DNA of 64,000 nt from JBHJHP01 sp042219825 (GTDB taxonomy: Bacteria > Bacteroidota > Bacteroidia > Bacteroidales > UBA5342): assembly GCF_042219825.1 (NCBI RefSeq), contig NZ_JBHJHQ010000011.1, positions 1 through 64,000 on the forward strand, written 5' to 3'. The notes beneath the pieces are model-generated. The model was given only the letters and a program-made list of their open reading frames with translations. It was not told the DNA's origin and ran no database searches. The first letter of the stretch is position 1, and the number at the start of each line of letters is the position of its first letter. The position numbers and the translations under genes were made by a program. Below, one piece after another: positions 61,841 to 64,000 of the stretch.

Positions 61841-63526
61841 ATGAATAAAAAACCGATTCTTTACTTAGGAGCAGCTATGATGCTGCTTTTTACCGGGTGC
61901 AAAGCTTCTCCTGAATCCGGAACCGAAAATTCTGAGGGAATAAAAACTAAGGTGGAGTTCAAAATGCCTGAAGTTAAAACACCTGTAATTCCGGATTATG
62001 AAGTTAATATCACTGATTTTGGTGCAGTAAGTGGCGGACAGGTTATGAATACCAAAGCATTTGCCGATGCCATAAATGCCGTATCTGAAAAAGGTGGTGG
62101 AAAAGTAATTATTCCTTCCGGAATATGGCTTACCGGACCCGTAATTTTGAAAAGTAACCTGGAACTGTATACTGAACCGGGAGCATTAATCATTTTTTCA
62201 AAGAATAAGGACGATTATCCGTTGGTTAAAACAAGCTTCGAGGGATTGGATACGTGGCGTTGCATCTCTCCTATTTACGGAAAAGATCTGGAAAATGTGG
62301 CACTTACGGGTTCAGGTGTTTGGGACGGATCCGGTGATGTATGGCGATTTGTTAAACGGAGTAAACTTACAGCCGGTCAATGGAGAGATCTGGTAGCTTC
62401 AGGCGGAGTCGTGAATAAAGAAGGAGATGGATGGTATCCTTCAGAACAATTTATGAGAGCGGCAGAAAATGCAGACATGAATGTTCCTGCCAACCTGAAA
62501 ACAAAAGAAGATTATATGAAGATACGGGATTTTTTACGCCCCGTTATGGTTGGGATCCAAAACAGTAAGAGAGTCATGCTAAACGGCCCCACATTTCAGA
62601 ATTCACCTGCCTGGTGTATTCATCCGCTTATTATAGAAGATTTGATTGTAAAAAATGTTACGGTTCGGAATCCATGGTATTCGCAAAATGGCGACGGCCT
62701 TGATGTTGAATCGTGTAAAAATGTGATCGTAGACAACTGTAATTTTGATGTGGGTGATGATGCCATCTGTATCAAATCAGGGAAAGATGAAGATGGACGG
62801 AAACGTGGCATTCCAAGTGAGAATCTGGTCATCACCAATAACATAGTATATCACGGGCATGGTGGTGTTACCGTGGGAAGTGAAATGTCAGGAGGTGTAA
62901 AAAATATGCATGTTTCAAATTGTACGTTCATAGGGACCGATGTGGGCCTGCGTTTTAAAAGTAACCGTGGTCGCGGTGGTGTGGTAGAAAATATCTACAT
63001 ATCTGACATAAAAATGGCAGACATACCAACCAATGCGATCTCATTCAATCTGTATTACGGAGGAAAATCAGTATCTGAGATGCTGGAAGATGGCGGCCCG
63101 CAAACAGCTGCAGAAACATATCCTGTCACAGAAGAAACACCACAGTTTAAAAACATTTTTATGAAAGATATAACTGTAAAAGGTGCACAGCAGGCAGTAT
63201 ATGTACAGGGACTTCCTGAGATGAACGTGGAAAATGTTTCATTTACAGATATGATCCTTGAAGCTGAAAAAGGAATCTTACTTATTGATTCCAAAGACAT
63301 CAGTTTTGACAATGTTGACCTCTATACACCGGCAAAAAATGCGGTGGAAATATACAACTGTAAAAATGTTAATGCCGACGGACTGAAGTATGATTTCGGG
63401 CCAAAAAATAATATTACAATCATGGGTGAAGGTTGCGAAAACATTCAATTATTATCATCGGCAAAAAAATTCACTTCCATTGGAAAGAAAGTACCTGAAA
63501 ATGCGGTAATCTTTAACAACAACTAA
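61841..63526 (+). CDS. polygalacturonase-type GH28, lipoprotein
   Basis: Hydrolyses galacturonan chains. The 561-residue protein is a lipoprotein (AAMMLLFTGC, Cys near 20) with the parallel beta-helix domain of GH28. Catalytic motifs are intact: NGDGLDVE (first Asp), GDDAICIKSGKDEDG (two Asp), GHGGVTVGSE (His) and GLRFKSNRGRGG (Arg/Lys). The extra N-terminal region and size fit Bacteroidota exo-polygalacturonases. It starts 18 bases after CE8. Confidence 0.95.
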   Translation: MNKKPILYLGAAMMLLFTGCKASPESGTENSEGIKTKVEFKMPEVKTPVIPDYEVNITDFGAVSGGQVMNTKAFADAINAVSEKGGGKVIIPSGIWLTGPVILKSNLELYTEPGALIIFSKNKDDYPLVKTSFEGLDTWRCISPIYGKDLENVALTGSGVWDGSGDVWRFVKRSKLTAGQWRDLVASGGVVNKEGDGWYPSEQFMRAAENADMNVPANLKTKEDYMKIRDFLRPVMVGIQNSKRVMLNGPTFQNSPAWCIHPLIIEDLIVKNVTVRNPWYSQNGDGLDVESCKNVIVDNCNFDVGDDAICIKSGKDEDGRKRGIPSENLVITNNIVYHGHGGVTVGSEMSGGVKNMHVSNCTFIGTDVGLRFKSNRGRGGVVENIYISDIKMADIPTNAISFNLYYGGKSVSEMLEDGGPQTAAETYPVTEETPQFKNIFMKDITVKGAQQAVYVQGLPEMNVENVSFTDMILEAEKGILLIDSKDISFDNVDLYTPAKNAVEIYNCKNVNADGLKYDFGPKNNITIMGEGCENIQLLSSAKKFTSIGKKVPENAVIFNNN

Positions 63527-63552
63527 TTTTAAAACAGACAATTTTTTAACCA

Positions 63553-64000
63553 ATGAACAAATTATTTATTTTCATATTTTCTATTGCAGTGTTATTCGGA
63601 TGCCAAAAATCCGATAAAAGTTATGTCATTCATACCATCGGCGATTCGACCATGGCAAATAAAGCTGAAAAAGTATATCCTGAAACAGGCTGGGGACAGG
63701 TGCTTGGCAACTATTTTGACGATAATGTAACAGTGGCAAACTATGCAGTAAACGGCAGAAGTTCCAAAAGCTTTAAGGACGAAGGGCGTTGGCAAACCGT
63801 ACTTGACAGTATTAAACCGGGTGACTGGGTATTGATCCAGTTTGGACACAACGATGAAAAGTATAAAGACTCTACACGCTATACAACACCGTATGGCACT
63901 TATACTGCGAACCTTGAAATGTATGTGAACGAGGCACGGGAAAAAGGTGCAACACCGGTATTGCTGACCCCAATCGTAAGACGTAAATTCGGGGAAGACG
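63553..64000 (+). CDS. SGNH-hydrolase, rhamnogalacturonan acetylesterase-like (CE12), truncated by window end
   Basis: The first 149 codons of a lipoprotein esterase (FIFSIAVLFGC, lipidated Cys 17). The SGNH blocks seen are IGDSTMA (catalytic Ser), VNGRSSKSF (Gly/Ser oxyanion block) and FGHND (Asn). The final Asp-His block lies beyond 64000. It would deacetylate rhamnogalacturonan or xylan. It begins 26 bases after the GH28 gene and is the fourth gene of the operon. Confidence 0.9.
   Translation, partial: MNKLFIFIFSIAVLFGCQKSDKSYVIHTIGDSTMANKAEKVYPETGWGQVLGNYFDDNVTVANYAVNGRSSKSFKDEGRWQTVLDSIKPGDWVLIQFGHNDEKYKDSTRYTTPYGTYTANLEMYVNEAREKGATPVLLTPIVRRKFGED

Overview
The window comes from a member of the Bacteroidota, most likely of the order Bacteroidales/Marinilabiliales. 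Supporting signs are the -7 box TAnnTTTG upstream of many genes, two secreted enzymes with type IX secretion (T9SS) C-terminal sorting domains, a DUF5103/T9SS plug-like protein, a complete Na+-translocating NADH:quinone reductase, a hybrid two-component system (HTCS) and a pectin/arabinan-degrading locus. No species name can be given from the sequence alone. No CRISPR array, intact transposase or prophage was seen.

Layout. 1-70 is the 5' end of a 16S rRNA gene on the minus strand, with its promoter near 286-317. 505-10478 holds housekeeping genes: aspartokinase, DMT transporter, YkgJ-type protein, a GNAT-pdxB pair, a LOG-family protein and a parE-parC-aroK operon. 10849-10989 is an overlooked 46-residue membrane protein. 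11161-16994 is nqrABCDEF, ending in a clear terminator. 17141-25411 holds the T9SS plug-like gene, tRNA-Leu(CAA), meaB, a methyltransferase, cdd, dxr, an M23 peptidase and metK behind a SAM-II type riboswitch. 25431-26272 holds an unusual lipoprotein with a bacteriocin-like tail and a small membrane protein. 26768-31444 holds an MBL-fold hydrolase, pcm and a FecBCD/BtuFCD-like ABC importer.

31677-47208 is accessory in character. It contains a secreted GH128-like glucanase, a giant MG2/plug-like surface protein, a LytTR regulator beside an ExbB/TolQ-like membrane protein, an emfourin-like lipoprotein directly upstream of an M4 metalloprotease, a MITE-like inverted repeat, and an acyl-CoA synthetase with an XRE-cupin regulator. 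47590-64000 is a polysaccharide utilisation region for pectin and arabinan: GH51, three GH43, an MFS transporter, an HTCS, CE8 pectinesterase, GH28 polygalacturonase and a rhamnogalacturonan acetylesterase cut by the window end. No SusC/SusD pair lies in the window.

How the parts fit. The PUL enzymes would remove arabinose side chains (GH51/GH43), methyl and acetyl esters (CE8/CE12) and cut the galacturonan backbone (GH28), with the HTCS as the probable sensor. NQR supplies a sodium-motive force. The strongest leads for follow-up are the inhibitor-like lipoprotein/M4 protease pair, the SAM-II element on metK, the bacteriocin-like lipoprotein cassette, the 46-residue membrane protein and the repeated operator-like site ahead of the terminal pectin operon.
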